Shown piece by piece: positions 14,960-23,072 of a stretch of 24,149 bases of DNA; position 1 is the first letter of the stretch; the number at the start of each line of letters is the position of its first letter. Location of the stretch: positions 1 through 24,149 of IMG/VR virus record IMGVR_UViG_3300022928_000114, one strand, 5' to 3'. Source of the DNA: a virus. A program made the translations under genes and the position numbers. Below the pieces are notes generated by a model. The model saw nothing but the letters and a program-made list of their open reading frames with translations, made no database searches and was not told the DNA's origin.

Positions 14960-17900
14960 ATGGCTGATTCAGCACAAGATATACTAAAAGGTTTAGGATT
15001 TGAGACAGGCGAGAGTGCTTATCCTGTAACCGAAACAGTAAATGAAAGTACTCTTGTCAACGCCCAGCGTGAAGCAGCAGCTAAACAACAGGGTGGCTTC
15101 CTGTCTAGCCTACCTGTTGCAGCCGCAGAAGACTGGATTATTCCTTCTATTGTTGAAAATATGGATAGGTTTCGTTCCTATGATGGACAGCCAGTAGATA
15201 AGTTTACTCCTGAACTACTAGAACAGTTAACAGGTGGTTTAACTAACAACGATGCCATTGGTGAAGTGCTAGATGAAGCACTCACCGTTGGTGTTGAGAG
15301 TGCTTTAGCTGTTAAGGAAACACACTTAAGAACAGAAGCTAGAAGGAAAGAACTACAAGAAGCAGGATGGGGCGGTACTTTTGCTACCTTTGTTGCTAAT
15401 ATGTTTGACCCTGTTGAGTGGGCTGCTATTGGAGCTTCAACGGCTGCTGTGTCGGCTTTAAGTGGTCCTGCTGCTCCTCTTACTGGTACTGCTACAGCAG
15501 TCGCAGGAACAGCTTACAGGGCTAAGAAAGCCTATAGTAAAGCTCGTGCCTTTGCTGCTGGTGCTAGTGTATCTGCTGCTGAACTTGCAGCCTTTGAAAG
15601 TATCAGGGCTGGTTTGAAGTATGATATGGACGCTAATGATGTTCTAATGACTATGGGCTTTGGTGCTGGTTTAGGTGGTACTATAAACACTGCTACTACA
15701 GCCTTTGTTAAAAGAGCTAATGTAGCTAAACTAGCTAAGATTGTAGCAGAGGGTGGAGAACTAACTCCTGCTCAGAAGTTGTTTTACGAAGCTAATAACG
15801 TAGAAGCAGTAGCTGAAAGGCTTATTGAAAAAGAGTTAGCCACAGAGCAGTTTTTAGAATCCATTGACGCTACAGATACAGCAAGAGCCTTAGGTGAAGC
15901 TGATGAAGTTTCCGTAGTTACTCCTGCTGCTAAAGTTAGTCAAGCAGAAGCAGAAGCTATTCCTGAGATTGCTGGCTGGACTTTGTTTGGCTTGCGTGAC
16001 CTTATTAGTACTGGTTATCGTTCTGCTAAATCAGAAGTAGCTCGTATTAGACTAGGTTCACGTCTTCTAGGTATGAATAGCGTAGGCTATAAGGGCGGTA
16101 AGCTTGAAGCTGAAGACTCAGCATCAGAAATAGCTGAACGTATTCAGGGACAGAATAGAGTTCCCTTTGCTTATATGTTACATCCTAATCAACGTAAGTG
16201 GAAGAAAAGAACTGGCGGTAGTATTGAAGACTTTAATCGTTTAGTCTCTAGATATGCTCGTGGTATTATCACTGACGTTGACCCAGAGGTTAAAGCAGTT
16301 GGTGACTTGTTAAAGAAACAAGAACGTGTTTTAGCTGAGATGGGTATTAAATATGATGTAGCTGGTTTCACTCCTTCTATGTTAGACCGTCATGCTAACT
16401 ATCTTGCTCGTATATTTAATGATCAAAGGATCAGAGATATTCGTGCTAGGTTAGGAGATACAGCAGACGAACAGATTGCAGAGTTAGTAGAAGCAGCTAT
16501 ACGCAAAGGTCAACCAAACATTATTGAAGACCTTGCAAACAGTATAGCAAGAAAAGCCTCTAAGACTAAGCAAAAAGGCGCACGTTCTGTTAAGTCACTA
16601 GAAGAAGAAGCAGAAGCACTTCTCAAAAGAATGGCTAGAGGATACACCAAAAGTATTACTGACCCTAAGTTAGGTAAGACTGGTGGTCCTGCTACTGTTA
16701 ATGAGATGACCCTAGAAGACCTTATTGATGTTATGAAGGTTGAGTTTAGGGATGAGCTAGATGATTCTGATATTGAAGATTTAATTGGTCAACTGACTAG
16801 AGCAGGAAAGACAAAAGGACACAAGCGTTCTCGTCCTCGTCTTGTTCTTGACGAAAGTACCTCTATTAGAGTAACTAGAGCAGATGGAGAAGTAGAAGAC
16901 TTACATTTCTATGAACTGTTAGAAGAAGATGCAGAACAACTACACAACTCCTACATCTTTCAGATGTCTGGTGCTATTGGTCTAGCTCGTAAGGGTATTA
17001 ATACTAATCAAAAAGGTTCAAGCTGGGAAGAGTTTTTAGCTTCCATTGATAAAGAAGTAAAGGCTAAGAACCTTGACCCTGATAAGGCTGCTAGAGAAAA
17101 GAGAGCCTTACAGTTTATGTATGACGGTATTACAGGAAGACTAGCCCACCGTGAAGAAGTTTCTAACAGAGCAAGAGAGTGGAACATAGGTATTCGTGCC
17201 TTTAGCTTTGCAGTTAACATGGGTATGTCAGGTATGTCAGCCATGATGGAACTTTCTAACGCTCTCTTTGAGTACACAGTAACAACACTTCTGCGTACAA
17301 TGCCAGCCTACAATCAGTTATACAAGAAGGCTTCCAAAGGACAGCTTGAAGATGGCTTGATGAAAGAGCTTATTGAAGGTCTGGGTGTTGGTGGTGAAGT
17401 TCAATTAGGACGTTACAACAGGGCTACTCGTTATGAGGGCAGTAATGTTGAAGGTTATATTGGACCTGAACAACACTGGGCTGGTAAGGCTGCTTTAAAG
17501 TCTCAACAGTTTGTTTCATACTGGTCTGGACTAAATGGTGTAACGCAAACCCTTCGTAGAATGTCAATGCTAAATTATTCTACACAGTGGGTACGTTCTG
17601 CTAAAAAGGGTGGTATGCCGTTTTCTGATATTAAACTAAAACAGTTAGGCATAACAAATGAGATGGCTGAGAAAATTAAACAAACTATCAACAAGAACGC
17701 TACATTTAAGGGTACAACACTAGATAGACTAAATCTAGAGAAGTGGCCTGAGGATGTACGAGAAGCCTTTCAAGCCTCTGGTTTCAAAGAAGCAAGACAG
17801 AGTGTTCAGGAAATGAACATTGCATCTACTAACGGATTTCTTAGAAGTGAGTTAGGTAAAACTTTGTTTCAGTTTTTAAGTTTTCCATTAGCCTCCCTAG

Positions 17901-18346
17901 AACAACAGACAATGCGTCTTGGTGTTAGGGCTGTTGGTGGTGATATAGCCGCTACTAAAGTTATGTTATCAGCAGCTATGATGGGTAGCTTAATGTATAT
18001 GGCTCGTGTTCAGCTTAATGCAGCAGGACGTGGTGATGCTGATGAGTATATTCAGGAACGTATGAAACCTAAAAACTTTGCTACAGGTGCATTAAGTCAG
18101 ATAGGAGCAGCTTCTATGTTTAGTTATATCTATCAGCTTTCTACTGGTGCTATGGATGGTAATACTTATGCGATGACCCCTCCAGCAGTTTCAATAGCTC
18201 AGTCAGGACTACAGGCTTTAACAGCATATAATAACGGTGAAATCTCTGAGGCAGAATACAGAAGGATGTTACGCATAGCTCCTGGGCAATCTCTCTATGG
18301 AATGAGACAAAGTATTAACTTGTTAGCAAACGAATTAGGAAATTAA
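14960..18346 (+). CDS. Internal virion protein D, T7 gp16-like, without the N-terminal transglycosylase
   Basis: 1128 residues; T7 gp16 is 1318. In T7 this protein spans the inner membrane part of the ejection channel. Here the N-terminus (MADSAQDILKGLGFETGE) has no lysozyme motif; that domain sits at the end of the preceding gene instead. Hydrophobic, small-residue stretches that could insert in the membrane are seen at about residues 150-240 (e.g. ASTAAVSALSGPAAPLTGTA) and 740-780 (e.g. FSFAVNMGMSGMSAMMELSN). The middle is highly charged and helical. Near the end are the blocks LFQFLSFPLASLEQQTMRLG and MLRIAPGQSLYGMRQSINLL, of the type found at the C-terminus of gp16 relatives. AAGGA precedes ATG 14960. 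The next gene is the tail fibre, as in T7. Confidence 0.88.
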   Translation: MADSAQDILKGLGFETGESAYPVTETVNESTLVNAQREAAAKQQGGFLSSLPVAAAEDWIIPSIVENMDRFRSYDGQPVDKFTPELLEQLTGGLTNNDAIGEVLDEALTVGVESALAVKETHLRTEARRKELQEAGWGGTFATFVANMFDPVEWAAIGASTAAVSALSGPAAPLTGTATAVAGTAYRAKKAYSKARAFAAGASVSAAELAAFESIRAGLKYDMDANDVLMTMGFGAGLGGTINTATTAFVKRANVAKLAKIVAEGGELTPAQKLFYEANNVEAVAERLIEKELATEQFLESIDATDTARALGEADEVSVVTPAAKVSQAEAEAIPEIAGWTLFGLRDLISTGYRSAKSEVARIRLGSRLLGMNSVGYKGGKLEAEDSASEIAERIQGQNRVPFAYMLHPNQRKWKKRTGGSIEDFNRLVSRYARGIITDVDPEVKAVGDLLKKQERVLAEMGIKYDVAGFTPSMLDRHANYLARIFNDQRIRDIRARLGDTADEQIAELVEAAIRKGQPNIIEDLANSIARKASKTKQKGARSVKSLEEEAEALLKRMARGYTKSITDPKLGKTGGPATVNEMTLEDLIDVMKVEFRDELDDSDIEDLIGQLTRAGKTKGHKRSRPRLVLDESTSIRVTRADGEVEDLHFYELLEEDAEQLHNSYIFQMSGAIGLARKGINTNQKGSSWEEFLASIDKEVKAKNLDPDKAAREKRALQFMYDGITGRLAHREEVSNRAREWNIGIRAFSFAVNMGMSGMSAMMELSNALFEYTVTTLLRTMPAYNQLYKKASKGQLEDGLMKELIEGLGVGGEVQLGRYNRATRYEGSNVEGYIGPEQHWAGKAALKSQQFVSYWSGLNGVTQTLRRMSMLNYSTQWVRSAKKGGMPFSDIKLKQLGITNEMAEKIKQTINKNATFKGTTLDRLNLEKWPEDVREAFQASGFKEARQSVQEMNIASTNGFLRSELGKTLFQFLSFPLASLEQQTMRLGVRAVGGDIAATKVMLSAAMMGSLMYMARVQLNAAGRGDADEYIQERMKPKNFATGALSQIGAASMFSYIYQLSTGAMDGNTYAMTPPAVSIAQSGLQALTAYNNGEISEAEYRRMLRIAPGQSLYGMRQSINLLANELGN

Positions 18347-18356
18347 AGGATAAACG

Positions 18357-20534
18357 ATGGCCTTTTCATACAAAGACTATACAGGTGATGGTGTAACAGA
18401 TACGTTCACCATTACCTTCACATACCAAAGCACTGACGAAATCAGTGTAACTGTGGATGGTGTGGCTGAAACAGGCCTCACCTTTCCCTCTGTAACAAGT
18501 GTGCAGTTAACGTCTGCTCCTGCTTCTGATGCTCTAGTACGAGTACGCAGAACAACTAGCCTTACATCACGAGCCGTAGACTTTGCGTCTGGTTCAGTGT
18601 TGACTGAAGAAGACTTGGATAACTCTAACATTCAGGTCTTCCACGCAGCACAGGAAGCTGTGGACACTGCTAGTGATGCTATTACTCTTGCTGATGACGA
18701 CAAGTGGGATGCACAGTCTAAAGTTATCAAGAACGTAGCAACACCAGTATCAGACAATGATGCTTCTACTAAGGCTTATGTAGACCAGATTGAAATAGAT
18801 GCAACAGCAGCACAAGCAGCAGCAGAAGCTGCTCAGGCGGCAGCAGAGACTGCTGAGACTAATGCAGCAGCAAGCGCAGCAACAGCCACTACAAAGGCTT
18901 CTGAGGCCTCTACAAGTGCCTCTAATGCAGCTTCAAGTGCATCTGCTTCGGCTACCAGTGCTTCTAGTTCATCTACTTCTGCTACAGCTAGTGCGTCAAG
19001 TGCTACGGCAGCAGCAGCTAGTGCAGCAGCAGCAGCGGTTAGTGAGACAAATGCAGCAACTTCTGAATCAAATGCCTCGACTTCGGAAACTAATGCGGCA
19101 TCAAGTGCCTCATCTGCATCGACTTCTGCCTCAACTGCAACAACTCAAGCTGGCATCGCGACTACAAAAGCTGGAGAAGCGGCTACTAGTGAAGCTAATG
19201 CGGCTACTAGTGAAGCTAATGCGGCGACATCTGCCTCTAATGCCTCGACAAGCGAGAGCAATGCGGCATCATCAGCTACTGCGGCGGCGGCTTCTCAGGT
19301 ATCGGCGGCGGCTAGTGCGGCTAGTGCGGCATCAGCCTTCGACAATTTTGATGACACTTACCTTGGCGCAAAAGCAAGTGAACCAACGGTGGACAATGAT
19401 GGTGACCCGTTAAACCAAGGCGACTTGTACTTTAATACTACAGCAAATGAAATGCGTGTGTATGACGGTGGTAGCTGGATTGCGGCTTCATCGGCTGGCG
19501 GTGTTTCATTACTAATGTATGAGTACACAGCAACCTCAGGTCAGACGACATTCTCTGGTTCTGACGACAACGCTAATACACTCAGCTACACTATTGACAA
19601 CATCATCGTAACGCTTAACGGTGTTGTTCTTGACCCTGACGATTACACAGCAACTAACGGCACAAGCATTGTGCTTGGCACTGGTGCGGCTCTGAATGAC
19701 GAGCTTAATGTGGTTGCGTTCAAATCCTTCACTACTGCGGATATGGTGTCGGCTACTAATGGCGGTACTTTTGGTAATGACGTTACTTGGGTAGACAACG
19801 CAAAGGCCATCTTCGGTGCAGGGTCTGACTTGCAGATTTATCACAATGGGTCAAATAGCTATATTCAAGAGACAGGCACTGGAAACCTGTTTATTGCCAG
19901 TGATGCAAACGTAAATATCACTAACCAATCAACGAGTGAACTGAAAGCCACCTTCATATCAAACGGTGCTGTTAATCTTTACTACGACAATGCCGCAAAA
20001 CTTTCTACCACCGCCACAGGCGTGGATGTCACTGGCACTGTGACGGCGACAGCATTTTCTGGTGACGGCTCTGCTCTTACTGGCATTGCAGGGTTTCCAT
20101 CTGGCACACTTATGCTGTTTCAACAGACTGCCGCGCCGACAGGCTGGACAAAGCAAACAACACACAACGACAAAGCACTGAGGGTTGTAAGTGGTACGGC
20201 TGGGTCTGGCGGTTCAACGGCATTTTCAACTGCACTAGGAACACCAGCAGTTAGCGGTTCTGTTTCTGTTAGTGGTAACATTTCTGACACCACGCTTTCT
20301 ACTACACAGATGCCTTCTCACTCTCATGGATACAGGGTGGCTGGAGGTAACAATGCCACAAACTCAAGTTATGGAAATAACACTGGGGCTAACGCCGTAG
20401 TTAACGGAACTACAAACAGTACTGGTGGTGGTGGCTCTCACAATCACGCTCACAACTTAGCTGGTTCTCTTTCATCTGCAACTACCGCAATCAATGTTCA
20501 ATATGTTGATTTGATCATTGCATCAAAGGATTAA
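18357..20534 (+). CDS. Tail fibre protein, T7 gp17-type anchor with Ala/Ser shaft and His-rich tip
   Basis: 725 residues (T7 gp17 has 553). Residues 1-~150 are the T7-tail-type anchor (MAFSYKDYTGDGVTDTFTIT, then VDFASGSVLTEEDLDNSNIQ). Residues ~150-325 are an Ala/Ser/Thr/Asn shaft with a seven-residue period (AATSEAN and variants), probably a trimeric coiled coil. Next come AKASEPTVDNDGDPL-NQGDLYFN and a second beta domain (TLNGVVLDPDDYTATNGTS in approximate form), then FGAGSDLQIYHNGSNSYIQ, a block common in marine phage fibres. From about 576 the tip starts PSGTLMLFQQTAAPTGW, a tail-collar-like pattern. HSH at 655-657 and HNHAH at 695-699 suggest metal binding as in T4 fibre tips. GC-rich codons (GCG, GGC) are far more frequent here than in the genes before it. 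Confidence 0.93.
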   Translation: MAFSYKDYTGDGVTDTFTITFTYQSTDEISVTVDGVAETGLTFPSVTSVQLTSAPASDALVRVRRTTSLTSRAVDFASGSVLTEEDLDNSNIQVFHAAQEAVDTASDAITLADDDKWDAQSKVIKNVATPVSDNDASTKAYVDQIEIDATAAQAAAEAAQAAAETAETNAAASAATATTKASEASTSASNAASSASASATSASSSSTSATASASSATAAAASAAAAAVSETNAATSESNASTSETNAASSASSASTSASTATTQAGIATTKAGEAATSEANAATSEANAATSASNASTSESNAASSATAAAASQVSAAASAASAASAFDNFDDTYLGAKASEPTVDNDGDPLNQGDLYFNTTANEMRVYDGGSWIAASSAGGVSLLMYEYTATSGQTTFSGSDDNANTLSYTIDNIIVTLNGVVLDPDDYTATNGTSIVLGTGAALNDELNVVAFKSFTTADMVSATNGGTFGNDVTWVDNAKAIFGAGSDLQIYHNGSNSYIQETGTGNLFIASDANVNITNQSTSELKATFISNGAVNLYYDNAAKLSTTATGVDVTGTVTATAFSGDGSALTGIAGFPSGTLMLFQQTAAPTGWTKQTTHNDKALRVVSGTAGSGGSTAFSTALGTPAVSGSVSVSGNISDTTLSTTQMPSHSHGYRVAGGNNATNSSYGNNTGANAVVNGTTNSTGGGGSHNHAHNLAGSLSSATTAINVQYVDLIIASKD
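19179..19220 (+). repeat. Perfect 21-bp tandem repeat in the fibre shaft
   Basis: The unit at 19179-19199 is repeated exactly at 19200-19220 and encodes AATSEAN twice, one heptad each. It shows how the shaft can grow or shrink by unequal recombination in frame. Confidence 0.93.
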
Positions 20535-20535
20535 T

Positions 20536-21108
20536 ATGGAAACGCCAAACTTTATAGAATCTTATCAAACTGAACAATACGATTTTTGTGACAGGGTTGT
20601 TGCAAGGCTTGAGGAGTTACTTGATGCAGAAAAAAGTCCAGAATCGCAAGGGCATTTACAAGTAGGCTCAGAAACAAATGGTGGAGCAGAGGTCAGGGTA
20701 GATTTTTCTTTTAATTTTCTTCATTTACAAGACCTTTTAAATACTGAGATGCACAACATATTACGACAATATTTGCCAGAGTACGGTAAAAAGTACAATG
20801 CTTTTAATGGACAGCTTTGTATGTCACAGGACATGAAGGTGCAAAAGACACTGCCTAAAGGTGGCTTTCATACTTGGCATTGTGAGCAGTGTGCTGCTGC
20901 GCCAGCAAGAAATTTAACGTGGACGTTGTACTTAAACGACATTCCAGACGGTGAGGGTGAAACAGAGTTCATTGAGTATGGTGTAAAAGTTCAGCCTAAA
21001 AAAGGATTGCTGTGTTTTTTCCCAGCAACTTGGACACATACCCATAGAGGCAACCCCGTTTATTCCTGTGACAAATACATAGCCACAGGATGGTATTACT
21101 TAGTGTAG
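20536..21108 (+). CDS. 2-oxoglutarate/Fe(II)-dependent oxygenase (prolyl-4-hydroxylase-like)
   Basis: 190 residues from ATG 20536, one base after the fibre stop and preceded by AAAGGA; the frame also opens at TTG 20518, which would overlap the fibre. Expected to hydroxylate a substrate using O2 and 2-oxoglutarate. The double-stranded beta-helix motif is visible: His115 and Glu117 in WHCEQ (HxE, where HxD is usual), His170 in TWTHTHRG, and Lys180 ten residues later, the spacing of the 2-oxoglutarate-binding lysine in prolyl 4-hydroxylases. TWTLYLNDIPDGEGETEF between them is the typical strand pair. His168 could be the ligand in place of His170. The substrate is unknown; neighbours are fibre and adhesin genes, so a virion protein is one possibility. 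Its codons (TTG, TTT, AAA) differ from the fibre gene. Confidence 0.85.
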   Translation: METPNFIESYQTEQYDFCDRVVARLEELLDAEKSPESQGHLQVGSETNGGAEVRVDFSFNFLHLQDLLNTEMHNILRQYLPEYGKKYNAFNGQLCMSQDMKVQKTLPKGGFHTWHCEQCAAAPARNLTWTLYLNDIPDGEGETEFIEYGVKVQPKKGLLCFFPATWTHTHRGNPVYSCDKYIATGWYYLV

Positions 21109-21117
21109 GAGACTTTT

Positions 21118-21384
21118 ATGTCTAAATGGACAGTAATTTTTGATGATGGTCAGATTGGAAAAGATGGTCATTTTTATAGCAATCTTGATTTGTCTTGGTT
21201 GCCAACAAGCATCAGGGCAGTTCAATCATTGGATGGTGTTACTTGTACGCTTGAATACGGCGACAGAGCAGCCCAAACCAATACTCATAATGATGAAGAT
21301 GTTGCAACATCAAGCCTTGATTGGTGGTCTAATGTGAAAACATCTTGGCAAGCAGCTTACGATGCAGAGGCTACACCCGAATGA
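21118..21384 (+). CDS. Small tail-region protein of unknown function (88 aa)
   Basis: Starts MSKWTVIFDDGQIGKDGHFY, followed by SNLDLSWLPTSIRAVQSLDG and GVTCTLEYGDRAAQ, then an acidic linker and a C-terminal helix DWWSNVKTSWQAAYDAEA. It looks like a small beta-sheet domain with a helical tail. I recall the same start in many marine phage tail regions, but no function is known to me. TAGGAG lies in front of the ATG, nine bases after the oxygenase stop, and its own stop overlaps the next start (ATGA). Confidence 0.75.
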   Translation: MSKWTVIFDDGQIGKDGHFYSNLDLSWLPTSIRAVQSLDGVTCTLEYGDRAAQTNTHNDEDVATSSLDWWSNVKTSWQAAYDAEATPE

Positions 21385-21686
21385 AGCTAGAGGTAAAAGA
21401 CAACTGCCCCTTGAACAACTTTGAGCCTTGCAAAAAGTTTGACTGCGCTTGGTTCATGCACATTAGAGGCACAGACCCAAACACAGGGAAAGACTTAGAT
21501 GATTGGGGTTGTTCGATGGCGTGGATGCCAAAGCTGTTGATTGAAAACGCACAACAATCAAGACAGACTGGTGCGGCTGTTGAAAGTTTTCGCAACGAGA
21601 TGGTTAAAGCTAATGACCTCAATCGTGATTTGCTTATAGAGGCATCTAAGACCGACAAAGACATTGTTATGATAAATGGAAAATAA
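21381..21686 (+). CDS. Small four-cysteine protein, possible metal-binding, marine-phage type
   Basis: 101 residues from ATG 21381, which overlaps the preceding stop as ATGA; an upstream in-frame start at 21345 would overlap by 40 bases and is less likely. The N-terminal half has four cysteines: NCPLNNFEPCKKFDCAWF and later DDWGCSMAW. The spacing C-x7-C-x4-C-x(about 23)-C would suit a zinc or iron-sulfur site. Between them lies HIRGTDPNTGKDLDDWGC. The C-terminal half is helical (NAQQSRQTGAAVESFRNEMV). I recognise the type from marine phage and environmental sequences; no function is known. It sits within the fibre/adhesin cassette. Confidence 0.75.
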   Translation: MKLEVKDNCPLNNFEPCKKFDCAWFMHIRGTDPNTGKDLDDWGCSMAWMPKLLIENAQQSRQTGAAVESFRNEMVKANDLNRDLLIEASKTDKDIVMINGK

Positions 21687-21696
21687 GGAGTAACTA

Positions 21697-21912
21697 ATGA
21701 GTAACGCAAGAAACTTAGCCGATATAATTAGCGGAAACTTTGATGTTCCAGCAAACTCACTTGGCAACGTAGAAGCATTACCTTCTGGCTGGACAGCAAC
21801 ACTTAGTGGTACTGATATGGTGTTTAACTATAGTGGAACAGCAAAGTTTAAGGTTGCTTCTGATGGTTCAGTAACAGCAGTCGATGACGTGACAGCCTTT
21901 GGGAGTGTATAA
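21697..21912 (+). CDS. Small tail-associated protein (71 aa)
   Basis: Starts MSNARNLADIISGNFDVPAN, followed by SLGNVEALPSGWTATLSGTD and ending in GTAKFKVASDGSVTAVDDVT-AFGSV. The NARNLA start and the FKVASDGSVTAVDDVTAFGS end are patterns that recur in longer marine phage tail-fibre proteins, so this may be a fibre fragment working as a separate subunit or a clipped fibre remnant. TAAGGAG lies before the ATG. The stop shares a base with the following adhesin start (TAATG). Confidence 0.72.
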   Translation: MSNARNLADIISGNFDVPANSLGNVEALPSGWTATLSGTDMVFNYSGTAKFKVASDGSVTAVDDVTAFGSV

Positions 21913-22931
21913 TGCCACAAATTCCAAACTCAGGAGCTATCTCATTATCTGACTTTGCCGCAGAGTTTGGAGGTACTCCACCACATTCTATGTCGGAATA
22001 CTACCGTGATGGCGGTAATGTTCCTTCAAACAACACTAACGTGCCTACCTCTGGTGTGTTTCGTTTCGGTAATATGCGTGGTGCAATCAACGCTATTATT
22101 CAAACGCTATCCAATACAACCAACGTAGACCTATCAACCGTCTTTGGTAGTGACTGGGCAAGCACAGTCCCCAAAGAAATCATTATACCATCAGGCGTAA
22201 CCATAGGCGGCACAGGCTCATCTAATGCTCTGCTTGTCCCTAGCGGTATGGGCGGCACACTAGCAATTACTAACGCTGGAAGCATCATTGGATATGGCGG
22301 TGCGGTTGGGAGTGCTGGTGGTAACGCTATCAGCATAGCATCCACAGGTGTCACAGTAGACAACACTGGCCTCATCGCTGGCGGTGGTGGTGGTGGAGGT
22401 ACTGGTGGTTCTGGTGGCACAGGCGGTCAAGGTAGATATACTGGAAGCAGTGTAGAGGTAGGTATTACCAGTAGTAGTGGCAATCAGGCAACGAATTGTT
22501 CAAATCAATGTAACAGCCTCGGTAAAACCTATCATTATTACGCATATTATCAATGCGGCGAAGATACTTGTTGTTGTCGGTGTTATTGCTACAATTGGGT
22601 CTACACGTCTGGTGGTGCTGGTGGTGCTGGCGGCTCAGGTGGAGTAGGTCAAGGATATAATCAGTCTGCAACGTCAGGCTCTGCTGGGATTACTGGTGCG
22701 GCTGGTGGAACAAATGCTGGGGCTGGTGGTTCTGGAGGCTCTGGAGGCTCTGGTTCAGCTTATGGTACTGCTGGGGTTTCTGGTAACACAGGTTCTTCTG
22801 GTGCTAATGGTAACTATACAAATGGCTCTAGCGCATCAAGTGGCGCATCAGGTGGCGCAGCTGGAGCGGCAGTCATCTATACAGCGGCCTACACTATGAA
22901 TAACACAGGTACACTGGCAGGAGCGGCATAA
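21912..22931 (+). CDS. Glycine-rich tail adhesin-like protein with eight-cysteine insert
   Basis: 339 residues. The N-terminus PNSGAISLSDFAAEFGGTPP, then SMSEYYRDG and FRFGNMRGA, is a small adaptor region I recall from phage tail proteins. Residues ~85-155 have beta-helix-like repeats (VTIGGTGSSNALLVPSGMGG, GLIAGG). From residue 157 the sequence is mostly Gly/Ser/Ala/Thr in short Gly-X-X blocks, like polyglycine-II adhesins such as gp38 of T-even-type phages. At 196-226 this is broken by eight cysteines (196, 200, 215, 220, 221, 222, 224, 226) with many tyrosines, an unusual compact insert likely to form disulfides or bind metal. After it the Gly-rich blocks resume to about 325, then an Ala-rich end. 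It probably contacts the host surface. The assignment is by composition and context, not by homology search. Confidence 0.8.
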   Translation: MPQIPNSGAISLSDFAAEFGGTPPHSMSEYYRDGGNVPSNNTNVPTSGVFRFGNMRGAINAIIQTLSNTTNVDLSTVFGSDWASTVPKEIIIPSGVTIGGTGSSNALLVPSGMGGTLAITNAGSIIGYGGAVGSAGGNAISIASTGVTVDNTGLIAGGGGGGGTGGSGGTGGQGRYTGSSVEVGITSSSGNQATNCSNQCNSLGKTYHYYAYYQCGEDTCCCRCYCYNWVYTSGGAGGAGGSGGVGQGYNQSATSGSAGITGAAGGTNAGAGGSGGSGGSGSAYGTAGVSGNTGSSGANGNYTNGSSASSGASGGAAGAAVIYTAAYTMNNTGTLAGAA

Positions 22932-23071
22932 TGACTAGTGAAGAGCGAATGGAAATCTGCAAGCAGTGTGTTTGGTTTAGAGAGGTCTTAAAGACTTGCA
23001 AGAAATGTGGGTGCTTTATGCCTATCAAGACCAAGTTTAAATCTAGCAAATGTCCAATAAGGAGATGGTAA
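22931..23071 (+). CDS. Small zinc-ribbon-like protein (46 aa)
   Basis: ATG 22931 shares one base with the adhesin stop (TAATG). The product starts MTSEERMEICKQCVWFRE and continues with TCKKCGCFMP and SKCPIRRW. It has six cysteines (CxxC, CxxCxC, C), the layout of a small zinc ribbon, and closely resembles a family I recall from phages (DUF6171-like; name not certain). It is basic at the C-terminus. The function is unknown; possibly a nucleic-acid-binding or regulatory microprotein. Its final codons contain AAGGAGAT, the ribosome site of the next gene. Confidence 0.75.
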   Translation: MTSEERMEICKQCVWFREVLKTCKKCGCFMPIKTKFKSSKCPIRRW

Positions 23072-23072
23072 G

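Noticed and set aside
18799-19413. 204-codon Gln/Leu/Arg-rich frame inside the fibre shaft
   Set aside because: A shadow of repetitive GCA/AGC codons of the Ala/Ser shaft read in another frame; no start signal of its own.
22696-22899. Leu/Val/Ala-rich frames within the Gly-rich adhesin
   Set aside because: Produced by GGT/GCT repeats in alternate frames; no independent evidence.
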